A stretch of DNA of 64,000 bases, from contig NZ_MBSS01000068.1 of NCBI RefSeq assembly GCF_001695855.1, positions 62,001-126,000 of the forward strand, in the 5' to 3' direction. This stretch comes from Ensifer sp. LC163 (GTDB taxonomy: Bacteria; Pseudomonadota; Alphaproteobacteria; Rhizobiales; Rhizobiaceae). Both the position numbers and the translations under genes were made by a program. Every line of letters starts with the position of its first letter. The stretch's first letter is position 1. Positions 1 to 8,596 of the stretch are shown here, piece after piece. The notes below the pieces were generated by a model. The model saw nothing but the letters and a program-made list of their open reading frames with translations. It had not been told where the DNA came from and ran no database searches.

Positions 1-415
1 CGACAATCTTGCCGCCGAACTTGTCGGCGTTTTCGTTGAGTTGTTCGACGGAGTCGACGGTGACGTATTGCGGCACTGCAATGGCCTGATAGAGGCCGTG
101 CGAAACAGGCGAAATCTTCTCGAGGCGCTTCTTGTTCTTATCCCAGTAGTCCTGTGCGACATAATCTGTCTGCGAGGCGAGGAGCTGAACGTCGCCCTTG
201 GTGAGAGCAGCGTAGGCGATGCCCCACTCGGAAAACGGCACGACCTTGACGGTGTATCCGGCGTCCTCGAGCACTTTCTTGGTGATTCCGGTGATGGGGG
301 TGAGGTCCTCCCAAGACATGGTGCCCAGTGTGATGGTTTTTTCTTCGGCCCGCGCGGACACCATGGTCATTCCGACCATCGCAGCAGCACAGAGCGCTTT
401 CCACAAAGTCTTCAT
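1..415 (-). CDS. Glycine betaine/proline-type ABC transporter substrate-binding protein (N-terminal part)
   Basis: The gene runs off the left edge; 138 codons from the ATG at 415 are visible. The protein starts with a typical Sec signal peptide (MKTLWKALCAAAMVGMTMV, cleavage probably after SARA). It continues with an OpuAC/ProX-like fold start: TLGTMSWEDLTPITG, then KVVPFSEWGIAYAALTKGDVQL. This family binds quaternary amines in the periplasm for an ABC importer. It lies 78 bp downstream of the FAD oxidase gene on the same strand, so it is probably the next gene of the same operon, with permease and ATPase genes expected beyond the edge. The family call rests on the N-terminal half only, and the ligand cannot be read from it. 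Confidence 0.72.
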   Translation of the reverse strand, partial: MKTLWKALCAAAMVGMTMVSARAEEKTITLGTMSWEDLTPITGITKKVLEDAGYTVKVVPFSEWGIAYAALTKGDVQLLASQTDYVAQDYWDKNKKRLEKISPVSHGLYQAIAVPQYVTVDSVEQLNENADKFGGKIV

Positions 416-493
416 TATTGTTCTCCTAGTTTTCGTTCCCATTCTCTTTGAAGACCGGCAGTCGCCTCAGCCCTCACATTGCGCGGCGAAGGG

Positions 494-1840
494 TCAGCCC
501 TCGCGGCCTGCGCGCAATTCCTGCAGGCGGATCACCGAGTTGATGCCGAGCCACGCAAATGGCTCAGGCGGCAGGCGGGTTGGCCCTGGGTGATCCATAT
601 ATTCTTCGAGTTCCCTGGAGATGGTCCCGGTCGCCAATTCGGCGGCCATCATCCCGGCCAGCGTGCTCTTCACGGTGCCAAGACCATTCTCGCAGCAGGC
701 GGAAAAGAGCCCCTCTTCAACTTCGCCGAAGGCGGGCACGTGGTTGAGGCTGAGGCAAAGACGGCCCGCCCAGCTGTGCTCGAACGCTATCCCCTTGAGG
801 CCAGGGAACCTCGCATCCAGTGAGTTCCGGTGTGCCTCAGCCATTTTCGACAGGCGGCGTTCCGACAAAGTGACCGTCGTGTCGTACGTGTATTTGGTCC
901 GGATCGCGATCCGCGATTGTCCGCCGGACGTGATCTTGCGTACGGTGGCACCCATCGCATCGGCCGGAAGCAGGGCCCAGCGATCGCGGCCCGAAACCTT
1001 GTGCCCAAAGTCATCGGCTGGAAAGGGCGCCGTCATTGAGGCATAGGCGAAAATGTGCATCAGGCGCCTGCCGAAATGGCCAAAGTCTTCGATATGGCCA
1101 TTGACGCCGAGAATGACCTTTGGGGCGCTAACCCTGCCGCGCGCGGTCGATGCCGTCCAGGATCCGTTTTCGCGCCGCAGTGACATCACCGGAGACCGCT
1201 CGAAGAGATCGATCCTTTGTGACAGCCCGGCGGCGAACTGGCGCATATAGTCGGCCGGCTGGATCAGGACCGCCCCGGGGGTGTAAAGCCCGCCAAGATA
1301 ATAGCTAGACCCCGTGATCTCGCGCATTTCGGCGGCGTCGAGCAAGGAGTGTTTCTCGCCAGCGCTCTTCAGAGACTGGCCGAAACTCGCGTTGAGCTTC
1401 ATGCCGCGCGCGGTCGCGGCGGCATTGATCTTGCCCGCTGGATCGAACGTCTCGCGAGACATGCCGTAGTCTTCAGCCGCGCGGGTGGCGAATGCGATGG
1501 CCGATCGGTTCTGGGCCATCTCCAGGCGGGTCGCATCAGCGGTGCCGCTTGAATACTCGCTGGAGGTGAGGTTGTGCGGCACGTCGATCATGTAGCCGGA
1601 GTTCCGCCCCGACGTGCCCTTGCCAACCTCACTGGCCTCGAGAACGACGATCTTGTCGTCAGGCCTAAGCTCGAGCAGACGGCGCGCCGACGAAAGTCCG
1701 GCGAACCCGGCGCCGATGATGAGCCAGTCCGCCTCCACGTTGCCGTCGAGGCACCGGACGGGAAACGAACGTCGACTGATCGCCTCCCAGCCCGAGATGC
1801 CATTTTCGACCGGCAAGCGTTTGACGGACCGCGTGTTCAT
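494..1840 (-). CDS. FAD-dependent amine/amino-acid oxidase of the DAO family (PuuB-like)
   Basis: The protein has 448 aa. A Rossmann FAD motif IIGAGFAGLSSA lies at residues 41-52, and a GTSGRNSGYM segment follows, as in gamma-glutamylputrescine oxidase and related DAO enzymes that oxidise secondary or primary amines to imine/aldehyde with release of H2O2. The start was placed at the ATG at 1840 because it overlaps the TGA of the aldehyde dehydrogenase (ATGA), a usual translational coupling. An in-frame start at 1900 would overlap that gene by 60 bp. The neighbouring PuuC-like dehydrogenase suggests that the aldehyde formed here is oxidised to an acid. The true substrate is unknown; no PuuA or PuuD homologue is in view. 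Confidence 0.8.
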   Translation of the reverse strand: MNTRSVKRLPVENGISGWEAISRRSFPVRCLDGNVEADWLIIGAGFAGLSSARRLLELRPDDKIVVLEASEVGKGTSGRNSGYMIDVPHNLTSSEYSSGTADATRLEMAQNRSAIAFATRAAEDYGMSRETFDPAGKINAAATARGMKLNASFGQSLKSAGEKHSLLDAAEMREITGSSYYLGGLYTPGAVLIQPADYMRQFAAGLSQRIDLFERSPVMSLRRENGSWTASTARGRVSAPKVILGVNGHIEDFGHFGRRLMHIFAYASMTAPFPADDFGHKVSGRDRWALLPADAMGATVRKITSGGQSRIAIRTKYTYDTTVTLSERRLSKMAEAHRNSLDARFPGLKGIAFEHSWAGRLCLSLNHVPAFGEVEEGLFSACCENGLGTVKSTLAGMMAAELATGTISRELEEYMDHPGPTRLPPEPFAWLGINSVIRLQELRAGREG

Positions 1841-3354
1841 CGGATCGTCTCGTCGACGGAGCGTTCCGAAACGTCGATCCAGATCGTCTTCAGTTCGCAA
1901 TAATTGTCGTGGGCGAAGATCGATTTGTCACGGCCGCCAAAGCCGGACTCCTTGTATCCACCGAACGGGGTTGTGGCGTCACCTTCGCCGAAGCAGTTGA
2001 CGGTGACGAGGCCCGCGCGGATGTCGCGGGATAGCCGGATCGCGTTTCGAAGGCTTCCCGTGTAAATCGATGCCGTCAGGCCGTAATTGGTGTCATTGGC
2101 GAGCGCTACCGCTTCGGCGAGGTTCTCGAAAGTCGTGACCGAAAGGATCGGCCCGAAGATCTCCTCCTGGAACAGCCGGCTCGCCGGCGTTACCCCGTCT
2201 ACAACAGTCGGTTCGATGAAGGCGCCCTCATATGTCCCGCCACCGTGAGCGAGCGCGAGTTTCTCCGACTTCACGTCGTCGAGGAACGACCGCACCTTCT
2301 CGAAGTGGCTCTTGCTGACGAGCGCGCCGATGCGATTCTCCGGGTCAAGCGGATCCCCCGTCTTCCACTCGCGCATATAGGCGCCGATCCGCTGCAGCAG
2401 TTCGTCCTTGATGCTCGACTGGACGATCAGGCGGGAGGTCGCCGAGCAATTTTCGCCCATGTTCCAGAAGGCGCCGTTGACCACCTGTTCGGCGACGAGA
2501 TCGAGGTCTTCCGCATCCCCCAGCACGACCGCGGGGTTCTTGCCGCCGCACTCGAGCACAACCTTCTTCAGGTTGGAGTCGGCCGCATAGCGCAGGAACC
2601 GCCGGCCGGTCGGGGTGGAGCCGGTGAAGGCGACCATGTCGACATCCATGTGCAGGCCGATCGGCTCGCCGACATCCTTGCCGCTGCCCGTTACAACGTT
2701 GAAGACGCCCGGCGGGATCCCCGCCTCATGGGCAAGCTCGGCGACACGAAGGGTGGTCAGTGTCGTTTCCTGCGCGGGCTTCACGACGACCGAACATCCG
2801 GACGCGAGCGCCGGGCCGATCTTCCAGGCCAGCATCAGAAGCGGGAAGTTCCAGGGTAGGACGCAGCCGACGACGCCGATGGGCTCGCGCACGACCATGG
2901 CCAAGGCATTCGCGCCGACATTGTTGGTGTTGTCGTAGAGCTTGTCGATCAGTTCGGCATGCCAGCGGATCGTGTGGATCGTGTCGGGCACGTCGACCGT
3001 CTGGCACTCACGCACCGGCTTGCCGCTGTCGATGCTTTCCATGACGGCGAGTTCGTGGCGATTGTCTTCGATGAGTTTTGCGAGCTTGACCAGCACGGCC
3101 TTGCGGTCGCCGGGCGATTGCAGGCGCCAACGACCGTCTTCGAAGGCCTGCCTTGCCTTGGCGACGGCAAAGTCGACGTCGCTTGCGTCGCAGGCCGCGA
3201 TCTCGGCCAGAGCCTCGCCCGTAGCCGGGTTGGTCGTCGTAAAGGTTTTGCCGAAATTGGCCGGGCGGAAGGCCCCGTCGATGAAGGCGTTGGTAGGCAG
3301 GTCGAGCCCGACGGCGATGGCCTTGTATTCAGCGGCGGTCAGAGGTTCATGCAT
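1837..3354 (-). CDS. Aldehyde dehydrogenase (PuuC-like, NAD(P)+)
   Basis: The protein has 505 aa, the usual length for the family. Conserved ALDH residues are all present: Asn169 in PWNFP, Glu268 in LECGGKNP and the catalytic Cys303 in NMGENCSATSR. An FTGSTPTG cofactor motif lies near 243-250. The overall pattern follows gamma-glutamyl-gamma-aminobutyraldehyde dehydrogenase (PuuC), including the C-terminal GGYKESGFGGRDKS segment and an ELKTIWI ending. Its start overlaps the end of the DapA-family gene by 8 bp, and its stop overlaps the oxidase start, so the four genes are coupled. It probably oxidises the aldehyde released by the neighbouring FAD oxidase. Substrate specificity is inferred from context only. 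Confidence 0.88.
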   Translation of the reverse strand: MHEPLTAAEYKAIAVGLDLPTNAFIDGAFRPANFGKTFTTTNPATGEALAEIAACDASDVDFAVAKARQAFEDGRWRLQSPGDRKAVLVKLAKLIEDNRHELAVMESIDSGKPVRECQTVDVPDTIHTIRWHAELIDKLYDNTNNVGANALAMVVREPIGVVGCVLPWNFPLLMLAWKIGPALASGCSVVVKPAQETTLTTLRVAELAHEAGIPPGVFNVVTGSGKDVGEPIGLHMDVDMVAFTGSTPTGRRFLRYAADSNLKKVVLECGGKNPAVVLGDAEDLDLVAEQVVNGAFWNMGENCSATSRLIVQSSIKDELLQRIGAYMREWKTGDPLDPENRIGALVSKSHFEKVRSFLDDVKSEKLALAHGGGTYEGAFIEPTVVDGVTPASRLFQEEIFGPILSVTTFENLAEAVALANDTNYGLTASIYTGSLRNAIRLSRDIRAGLVTVNCFGEGDATTPFGGYKESGFGGRDKSIFAHDNYCELKTIWIDVSERSVDETIR

Positions 3355-4258
3355 TGTTGGCTCCCGACGTGATCTGGGCGACCGTTCGCTTCAACGTGGA
3401 GACGACAGTCTGGAGGGTTCGCTTCTCTTCGGAGTTGAGCGGGCGGAGCGGGGCTCGGACGGAGCCTGTCTTCAAGCCGATCAGTTCGCATCCGTGCTTG
3501 ATCGACTGCACGAACTTGCCGCATTCGAGGAAGTCCATCAGCGGCAGCATCGCCGTCATGATCGCGCGGCCCTTGTCGAAGTTCCTTTCGACGACGCAGG
3601 CCTCATAGAGGGCCACATGCTCCCTCGGCAGGAAGTTCGAGCCGGCGCAGACCCAGCTCTTTGCTCCCCAGGCAAAGAACTCGAGCGCCTGATCGTCCCA
3701 ACCGCAGGAAAGCGAGATGTGCGGGAATTTCCGGGCCAGCAGGTGCAGATTGGCCATGTCGCCCGAGCTCTCCTTGATGGCGACAACGTTCCTGGACTTG
3801 CCGACGCGGGAGAAATATTCGTCTCCCATCATCACGCCCATTCGAGCGGGGTAGTTGTAGAGCATGATCGGCAGGTTCGCGGCCCGGTCGACAGTCAGCG
3901 CATGAACGGCGTTCTCGCGCTCCGTCGGCAAGGCATAAGGCGGTGACGACACGAGGATGGCGTCCGCACGGATCTCCTTGGCCGCCTTGGCGAATTCCAC
4001 CGAGTCTTCGGTTCTGGTCGCACCCGTTCCGACGACGAGCGGCAGACGTGAGCCGATGACATCTTTGGCGAGCGCGGCCAGGTCGAAGCGTTCCTGAGCG
4101 CTCTGGGCGTAATATTCACCCGTCGATCCGCCGACGATGATGCCGTGGACCTTGGCCTCGATCAGCGTTTCCAGCACGGCCGCGAAGCCCTTGCGGTCGA
4201 TCTGTCCGTCTTGCCCGAGTGGGGTGACCGCCGGCGTGTATATACCTTCGAACTTCAA
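3347..4258 (-). CDS. DapA/N-acetylneuraminate lyase family aldolase or dehydratase
   Basis: The protein is a 303-aa TIM barrel of the class I aldolase DHDPS family. The Schiff-base lysine is Lys162 in VVAIKESSGD and the proton-relay tyrosine is Tyr136 in LYNYPARMG. The pyruvate-binding GTTGE motif is modified to GGSTGEYYA (residues 43-51). Such members act on 2-oxo acids (for example KDG dehydratase or hydroxyproline pathway HypD) and are rarely true DapA in catabolic operons. Its ATG overlaps the stop of the GntR gene by 4 bp. Combined with an amine oxidase and an aldehyde dehydrogenase it probably handles a keto acid from the same substrate. The exact reaction is unresolved. Confidence 0.82.
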   Translation of the reverse strand: MKFEGIYTPAVTPLGQDGQIDRKGFAAVLETLIEAKVHGIIVGGSTGEYYAQSAQERFDLAALAKDVIGSRLPLVVGTGATRTEDSVEFAKAAKEIRADAILVSSPPYALPTERENAVHALTVDRAANLPIMLYNYPARMGVMMGDEYFSRVGKSRNVVAIKESSGDMANLHLLARKFPHISLSCGWDDQALEFFAWGAKSWVCAGSNFLPREHVALYEACVVERNFDKGRAIMTAMLPLMDFLECGKFVQSIKHGCELIGLKTGSVRAPLRPLNSEEKRTLQTVVSTLKRTVAQITSGANNA

Positions 4259-4965
4259 GATGACTTCTCCATCGATTGGGCGGGAACCTCAACGAGCGCG
4301 TCCGCCTTCATCCCCTCCGGCGCGATGAACATTTCCATGTTTTCGCGCGACAGTTCCCAGTGCTCGAACACCAGATCGACGACGGTGTCTTCGTCGTGCG
4401 AGGCTATTGCCGCGATGAAGCCATCGTGATGATCGACCGCGACCTGCAGGCGCTGGCGCATGTCATCGGTCTTCGGGCGGAAGAAGGTGTGGCCGATACG
4501 AGCGTGATCGATCAGCAGGCGTCCGAGGCTCGGCTGCAGATAAGCATTGCCGGACATTTCCCCGATGATCTCGTGGAAGCGATTGTTCTCGAGAACCATT
4601 GAAAGAGCGTCGCCCGTGAGACTTGCCGAGCGAAAGCGCTCCTGCGTGTCCTTGAGGTCGCCCAACTGCTTTTGCTTGAAGTTCTGGACGGCCAGGCGAC
4701 CGATCGCGGCATAGACCATCGGAGCCACCAAAAAGAAGTGCCGGAGCGTTTGATGATTCATCGGGCTGACGCGTGCGCCGCGATTGGCGCGGATGTCGAT
4801 GTAGCCCTCGCCTTCGAGCCGACGAAAGATCTCGCGAACCGGCGTGCGGGAGAGGCCGTACAGTTCGCCCAGGCTTACCTCGTCGAGATCCTGATCGGGA
4901 TCGAGTTCCATCGTCAGAATCTGGCGTTTGAGATCCTCGTAGAGGCCGCTCTTTCCCTTCTTCAC
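4255..4965 (-). CDS. GntR-family (FadR/FCD) transcriptional regulator
   Basis: The protein has 236 aa. The N-terminal winged helix (about residues 8-70) contains LGELYGLSRTPVREIFRRLE followed by the wing IRANRGARVSP. The rest is an all-helical FCD effector domain (about 80-215) with the usual Asp/His metal-site spacing (NNRFHEIIGEMSGN and a later VAVDHHDGFIAAI). It is the first gene of the minus-strand amine operon and overlaps the DapA-family start by 4 bp. It therefore probably controls its own operon in response to the imported amine or a breakdown product. The nested palindrome at 5057-5105 is the likely operator. Confidence 0.88.
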   Translation of the reverse strand: MKKGKSGLYEDLKRQILTMELDPDQDLDEVSLGELYGLSRTPVREIFRRLEGEGYIDIRANRGARVSPMNHQTLRHFFLVAPMVYAAIGRLAVQNFKQKQLGDLKDTQERFRSASLTGDALSMVLENNRFHEIIGEMSGNAYLQPSLGRLLIDHARIGHTFFRPKTDDMRQRLQVAVDHHDGFIAAIASHDEDTVVDLVFEHWELSRENMEMFIAPEGMKADALVEVPAQSMEKSS

Positions 4966-5056
4966 CGAACCCTCCTTCGTGAAATTTCGTGTCGGCGGAT
5001 GCGTTGATCGCCATTTGACAAATGGAAGGTCTCACAGCGCCGCGACGGAGTCAATG

Positions 5057-5105
5057 AAATTGTATAATCTGCGTATACAGAGATTATGGTCACATTATAC
5101 AATTT
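5057..5105. promoter_or_regulatory. Nested palindromic operator upstream of the GntR operon
   Basis: A perfect 12-bp inverted repeat, AAATTGTATAAT at 5057-5068 and ATTATACAATTT at 5094-5105, encloses a second inverted repeat, ATAATCT at 5064-5070 and AGATTAT at 5081-5087, centred near CGTATA. It lies about 90-140 bp upstream of the GntR start codon at 4965. FadR-type GntR proteins bind short AT-rich palindromes of the TTGTATACAA kind, so this is the natural candidate site for the adjacent regulator. The repeats are seen; the binding is inferred. Confidence 0.6.
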
Positions 5106-5461
5106 GCGGCGAGCGAATGGCTACCGGTTGGGACGAGCCGATCCGGCGCGGTCTCACAAAAAGGAAAAAGGGATGCGCGAAAACTTACTGTCGCCGGCTA
5201 TCTCCGCGATCACCTCGAATACTTCGAGAGGGAGCTTGACGCGCACTGTTGATCCCGACGGTCTGCTGGCTCCGGGGATAGACCCCGAAACTCTTGAAAT
5301 CGTTCGCCTTGAGCGCGGGCTCAATCGATTGATCCGCGGCATCGACAGGCACTATTGCGATACCGAGCCGGCGTCAGACGATCGCGCCCTCGACGTGGAG
5401 TCTCCCGCATCCAGGGGACATCCTAACCGAAGTGCATCATGCCGGTTTAGAGGGTAGGGGG
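5106..5461. other. Intergenic stretch with no supported gene
   Basis: No convincing intact gene is present between the operator and the IS30 tail. A minus-strand stretch at about 5230-5380 reads like the end of an effector-binding domain (RLGIAIVPVDAADQS) but is interrupted by a stop upstream and shifts frame. It may be a decayed regulator, which is too weak to call. Confidence 0.4.
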
Positions 5462-5690
5462 TCAGCCTCCGTCTTGCAAATGTGCCCCGAACACTTCGGC
5501 CGGCGTCCTGTAGTCGAGGCACTTTCTCGGCTGGTCGTTGAGATGGCGAGCAAGCTGGATGAGGTCGCGTTGCGATACGGTGGTAAGGTCCGTATCGCCT
5601 GGCATGAACCGGCGAATGCGCTTGTTCACGTTTTCGACCGCACCTTTCTGCCAGGGCGCACTGGGGTCGCAGAACCAGCTGCGCGCGCCT
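5462..5690 (-). pseudogene. IS30-family transposase, C-terminal remnant
   Basis: About 76 codons match the end of an IS30-type DDE transposase: WFCDPSAPWQKGAVENVNKR (the region of the catalytic Glu) and then RKCLDYRTPAEVFGAHL. The N-terminal HTH and the first two catalytic Asp regions are missing. The reading frame continues upstream to 5752, but that part does not resemble a transposase. It lies directly downstream of the DoxX-like gene. Three other IS30 fragments occur at 20475, 56430 and 58945. Confidence 0.8.
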
Positions 5691-5768
5691 CCATCAACAT
5701 CATTCGAATTCCGAGAGCGGAAACTCCAAAGGTATCGAAGCCCGTCATCCATCCAGTCTTGAAGGCTT

Positions 5769-6908
5769 TCACTTTGACATCACCAGAGGAATGTCCTGTC
5801 CGGTATGCACCGACAGTTCCGTCGGCGGGGCATGACTATGAAGGAGCGAATGCAGATTCCAGTAGGTCGGGGCCAGGATCGCCAAAGCAGCAATGAAGCC
5901 AATGGGCACGCCGAAGATCGCTCGCCGGAATTCGGGAGCAATCTGCATTTCGCGGGCGGGGTCAATGGCCGCAATCACCAGCATCATTGTAATCAGGCCG
6001 TGACCAACAAAATCCAGCCGCCCGAATGCAACGACGGCTGCATTGAAGATCACAAGCAACGCAATGGCGGAAAGCCGCCGCACAATCGGGGTCCAGATCA
6101 GTCCAAGACCGAGGACGAACTCGACGACGCCTGCCATCGGAAGAAACACATTCTCCGGCATCCCGAAGGTCAGGAACGGCTTCTCCTGTGCCAGCGGGTC
6201 GAACCATTCAGGATAGGCGAATTTTTCGAGGCTGGAGCGCATCAGGGTAATCGCGATCGCCCAGCGCAGAATGGCGAAGCGCTGTTCTCGCCACGAAGAT
6301 CCCTCAAGCGAAAACAGTATGAGATAACCAGCAAGGCCAAGGCAGAGCACCAGGTAGTCGAGCAGATGAAAAAGCTGATACTCATGCAGCGCCGCTCCCC
6401 AGAGCGCGAGTATCCCAATCGCGGAACACCACATTGTTCTGCGCGAGAAGAGACCTGCCGCGATCAACAACTGCGCCCAGGAAACCCATTCCAAGCCAGT
6501 TCTCAGGTCAGGCGTGAGATAGACGCCGCCAATGACGAAGATTGCGATGAAGAAAGCTGCCGTCGCTGCGCGAACAAAATCATCAGCTCGGCTCCACAAC
6601 GGGGCGGTCAGTCGCTCCATCGTCGTGAGCACCTTATCGCCTGCGGCAGTGCGCTCGAAGGCGACGGTCATGACGAATAGCGGGACCGCAATGGCGACGG
6701 CAAGCCAGAACCACTGGCTTGCCAAGGTCTCCGCGAATGGCCGTGCGGGCGATGCAATGTCAAACGGCGCGAACCATTTGACATGAGCCGCGGCAGCCGT
6801 CGGCCACAGCATAGGAGTGGCGGCGCCAACCGTAGCCGCTGCGACCGCTTGCCGAAGTCGCCTTGAGAAAAATTCTCCCCGGCTTATTCCACCATACGTA
6901 ACACGCAT
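5769..6908 (-). CDS. DoxX-like multi-spanning membrane protein
   Basis: The protein has 379 aa from the ATG at 6908, chosen because GAGGG precedes it; an upstream in-frame ATG at 6959 would add a non-hydrophobic leader. About nine hydrophobic segments alternate with short loops, for example FWLAVAIAVPLFVMTVAF, FFIAIFVIGGVYL, YLVLCLGLAGYLILF and LAILAPTYW. The segment WAIAITLMRSSLEKFAYPEW resembles the conserved core of DoxX/DoxD-like proteins, a loosely defined family linked to quinone or thiol redox chemistry. No neighbour on the same strand gives a clue to its role, and it sits among IS and prophage debris. Membrane location is certain, function is not. Confidence 0.6.
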   Translation of the reverse strand: MRVTYGGISRGEFFSRRLRQAVAAATVGAATPMLWPTAAAAHVKWFAPFDIASPARPFAETLASQWFWLAVAIAVPLFVMTVAFERTAAGDKVLTTMERLTAPLWSRADDFVRAATAAFFIAIFVIGGVYLTPDLRTGLEWVSWAQLLIAAGLFSRRTMWCSAIGILALWGAALHEYQLFHLLDYLVLCLGLAGYLILFSLEGSSWREQRFAILRWAIAITLMRSSLEKFAYPEWFDPLAQEKPFLTFGMPENVFLPMAGVVEFVLGLGLIWTPIVRRLSAIALLVIFNAAVVAFGRLDFVGHGLITMMLVIAAIDPAREMQIAPEFRRAIFGVPIGFIAALAILAPTYWNLHSLLHSHAPPTELSVHTGQDIPLVMSK

Positions 6909-7291
6909 CACAACACCCTCTGCAGTTGCAGCAGTGACCGGTCGGTGCTTCCAAGACAAACGCCCGACTTGATTTACCCAACACGGTATCTACGCCCTCG
7001 GCGTCCTTTTAGACGCACGTAGGGCCGCTGCCGCCCTTGAACCGCGGCATTGTCACGCCCAATCGGTTCCGTCGGGTCCTAGCCGCAGGGGTCTCGCCAT
7101 GGAAAAAGGATCGCCAGAAACCGGCGTAATGGGAACGGCGGAAAGTCCAACAAGTTTTGCGACTTTCGTCGCCATCGGCCTCTCTGCCGCTTCGCCGGAT
7201 GGATCAGCCAGCGCATATCCATGCCGCAGGTCGTGGAGCTTGAGGATGCGTGTGCGGATCTCGAACTCCCGGAGGAGGAAGGTGTCCTGTG
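6909..7291. other. Intergenic region ending in the tail of a truncated gene
   Basis: There is no intact gene. Just before the methyltransferase remnant a plus-strand frame ends with VVELEDACADLELPEEEGVL and a TGA that overlaps the next ATG (7290-7294). This looks like the last codons of a small gene once cotranscribed with the methyltransferase, as in phage DNA-modification modules. The rest is featureless. Confidence 0.35.
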
Positions 7292-7783
7292 ATGCGTGTT
7301 CTGTCTACTTTCTCCGGCATCAGTGCGGCGTCCGTCGCATGGAAACCTCTGGGATACGAGTTCGCGGCATACTGTGAGCCGTCCGCATTCCAGTGCCACG
7401 TGCTCAATCAGCGTCTCGACGCATCGGCTCCGAAATACCTGCCTAAAGAAGCTTCCGAAAGCGGTACTGTCGGCTCAGGAGACGTGATTTGGGCGCCCGT
7501 CTTTGGAACTCTGAACGCGAGCGGTGCTGGAATGTCTCGCCCGGCCGGGCAAGGCAACCAGATGGATTTCGTTATCGTGACGAGCGACGGAACCGTTCGC
7601 CGTCCAACGCCGCTGGAGTGTGAGCGCGCGCAGGGCTTCCCGGATAACTGGACAGTTGTCGTTGTCGGCGGTCGCCGTGCGTTGGATATCGTGCGGTATC
7701 GAGGCGTCGGCAACAGCATGAGCGTCCCGGTTATGGAATACATCGGCTACCATCGGCGCCGCCGAATTCGCGCAGCAGGATAG
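7292..7783 (+). pseudogene. DNA cytosine-5 methyltransferase, internally deleted
   Basis: The frame begins MRVLSTFSGISAASVAWKPL, matching motif I of C5 methyltransferases (FSGIGG-type SAM site). It ends with the C-terminal motifs RRPTPLECERAQGFPDNWT (motif IX/target region) and RGVGNSMSVPVMEYIG (motif X). The middle of the enzyme, including the catalytic Pro-Cys-Gln loop and the ENV motif, is absent: the frame passes from GDVIWAPVFGTLNASGAG straight to the C-terminal part. At about 163 aa it is less than half the usual length. It is almost certainly inactive and is probably the relic of a prophage gene. Confidence 0.72.
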
Positions 7784-8035
7784 GATCGGAGCATGACCCG
7801 CCGTTTGAGCAGGACCGACGCCAAGCGCGCAGCTCAAAGCGACACGGTCCGGTAGCGGCCGCCCGGCCGTAGGTGGCAGCGAAGCTAGCGGGTCCAGCAT
7901 CCGGAACAGCACGGGTGTGTCTTGACCGACTAGGTGCCTGCGACGCCGCCGAGATCGGAGCAAAACATGGCATCGCGTGGATGCCGCCGACGTGGTCAAG
8001 GCGAGCGAGAATGCGGACAGGGGTGTTTCCCTTCC

Positions 8036-8230
8036 ATGATGGAGACTATCAAAGTGCGGAAGAAACATTTTACGGTTAAACTGGCGCTGGTCGGTTCTCG
8101 TGAACAGCACCGGCTTGGTGAAGTCGACAACGAGCAGGTCTACGAATGCGCGTACGAGCGGACCCGGAGAATTTGGGGCCGGCTCCTGCAGAACGATCAG
8201 ACAGGTGAGGTTGGGACGCGCACCAGCTAA
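8036..8230 (+). CDS. Small hypothetical protein
   Basis: A 64-aa frame from the ATG at 8036 (MMETIKVRKKHFTVKLALVG) to the stop at 8230. It is rich in Arg/Lys and has no recognised domain. It lies between the methyltransferase remnant and a broken regulator, so it may be another prophage leftover. A weak AG-rich stretch precedes the start. It could equally be a chance frame. Confidence 0.25.
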   Translation: MMETIKVRKKHFTVKLALVGSREQHRLGEVDNEQVYECAYERTRRIWGRLLQNDQTGEVGTRTS

Positions 8231-8254
8231 ATAGGCTCGTTGGTGACGTCGTTC

Positions 8255-8596
8255 AACAGGCGACCGTCTCGGAGGAAGACGACGACGTTCTCGAAGCGCT
8301 CGGCGCTGGAGCGGCCGGCTATGTCCTGAAGGGCCGGCATTGGAGCTGGTCGCGGTCGCCGAGGGGCGTTCTTATATGTCACCCAACCTCGGCATGCGGC
8401 TATTCGGCGTTATCCGCAGCAGAACGCAGGAGCACAAGGTCGCGAAGCTGATCGGGCGATCGCCGAGGAAATGGGCGTTCAGGTCAAGACCATCAAGTTT
8501 CATGTCAGCCGGCTGCTGACGAAGCTCGGAACGAAAAACCGCGTCGAGGCTGCACTGATGGCGCAACGGCATTTAAACGCTTCAAGCAATCAGTGA
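8255..8596 (+). pseudogene. LuxR/NarL-type response regulator, frameshifted remnant
   Basis: Pieces of a NarL-type regulator can be read in order with frame changes. These are EEDDDVLEALGAGAAGYVLKG (end of a receiver domain, with the GAxGYxLK signature), then AVAEGRSYMSPNLGMRLFGV, and then in another frame AIAEEMGVQVKTIKFHVSRL plus LLTKLGTKNRVEAALMAQRH, the LuxR HTH, ending at TGA 8594-8596. At least two frameshifts or small deletions separate the pieces and the phospho-acceptor half is missing. It is inactive as a regulator. Confidence 0.68.

Noticed and set aside
5154-5400. Possible end of an effector-binding regulator domain on the minus strand.
   Set aside because: Only about 40 residues look protein-like, with a stop and a frame change; not enough to name a family.
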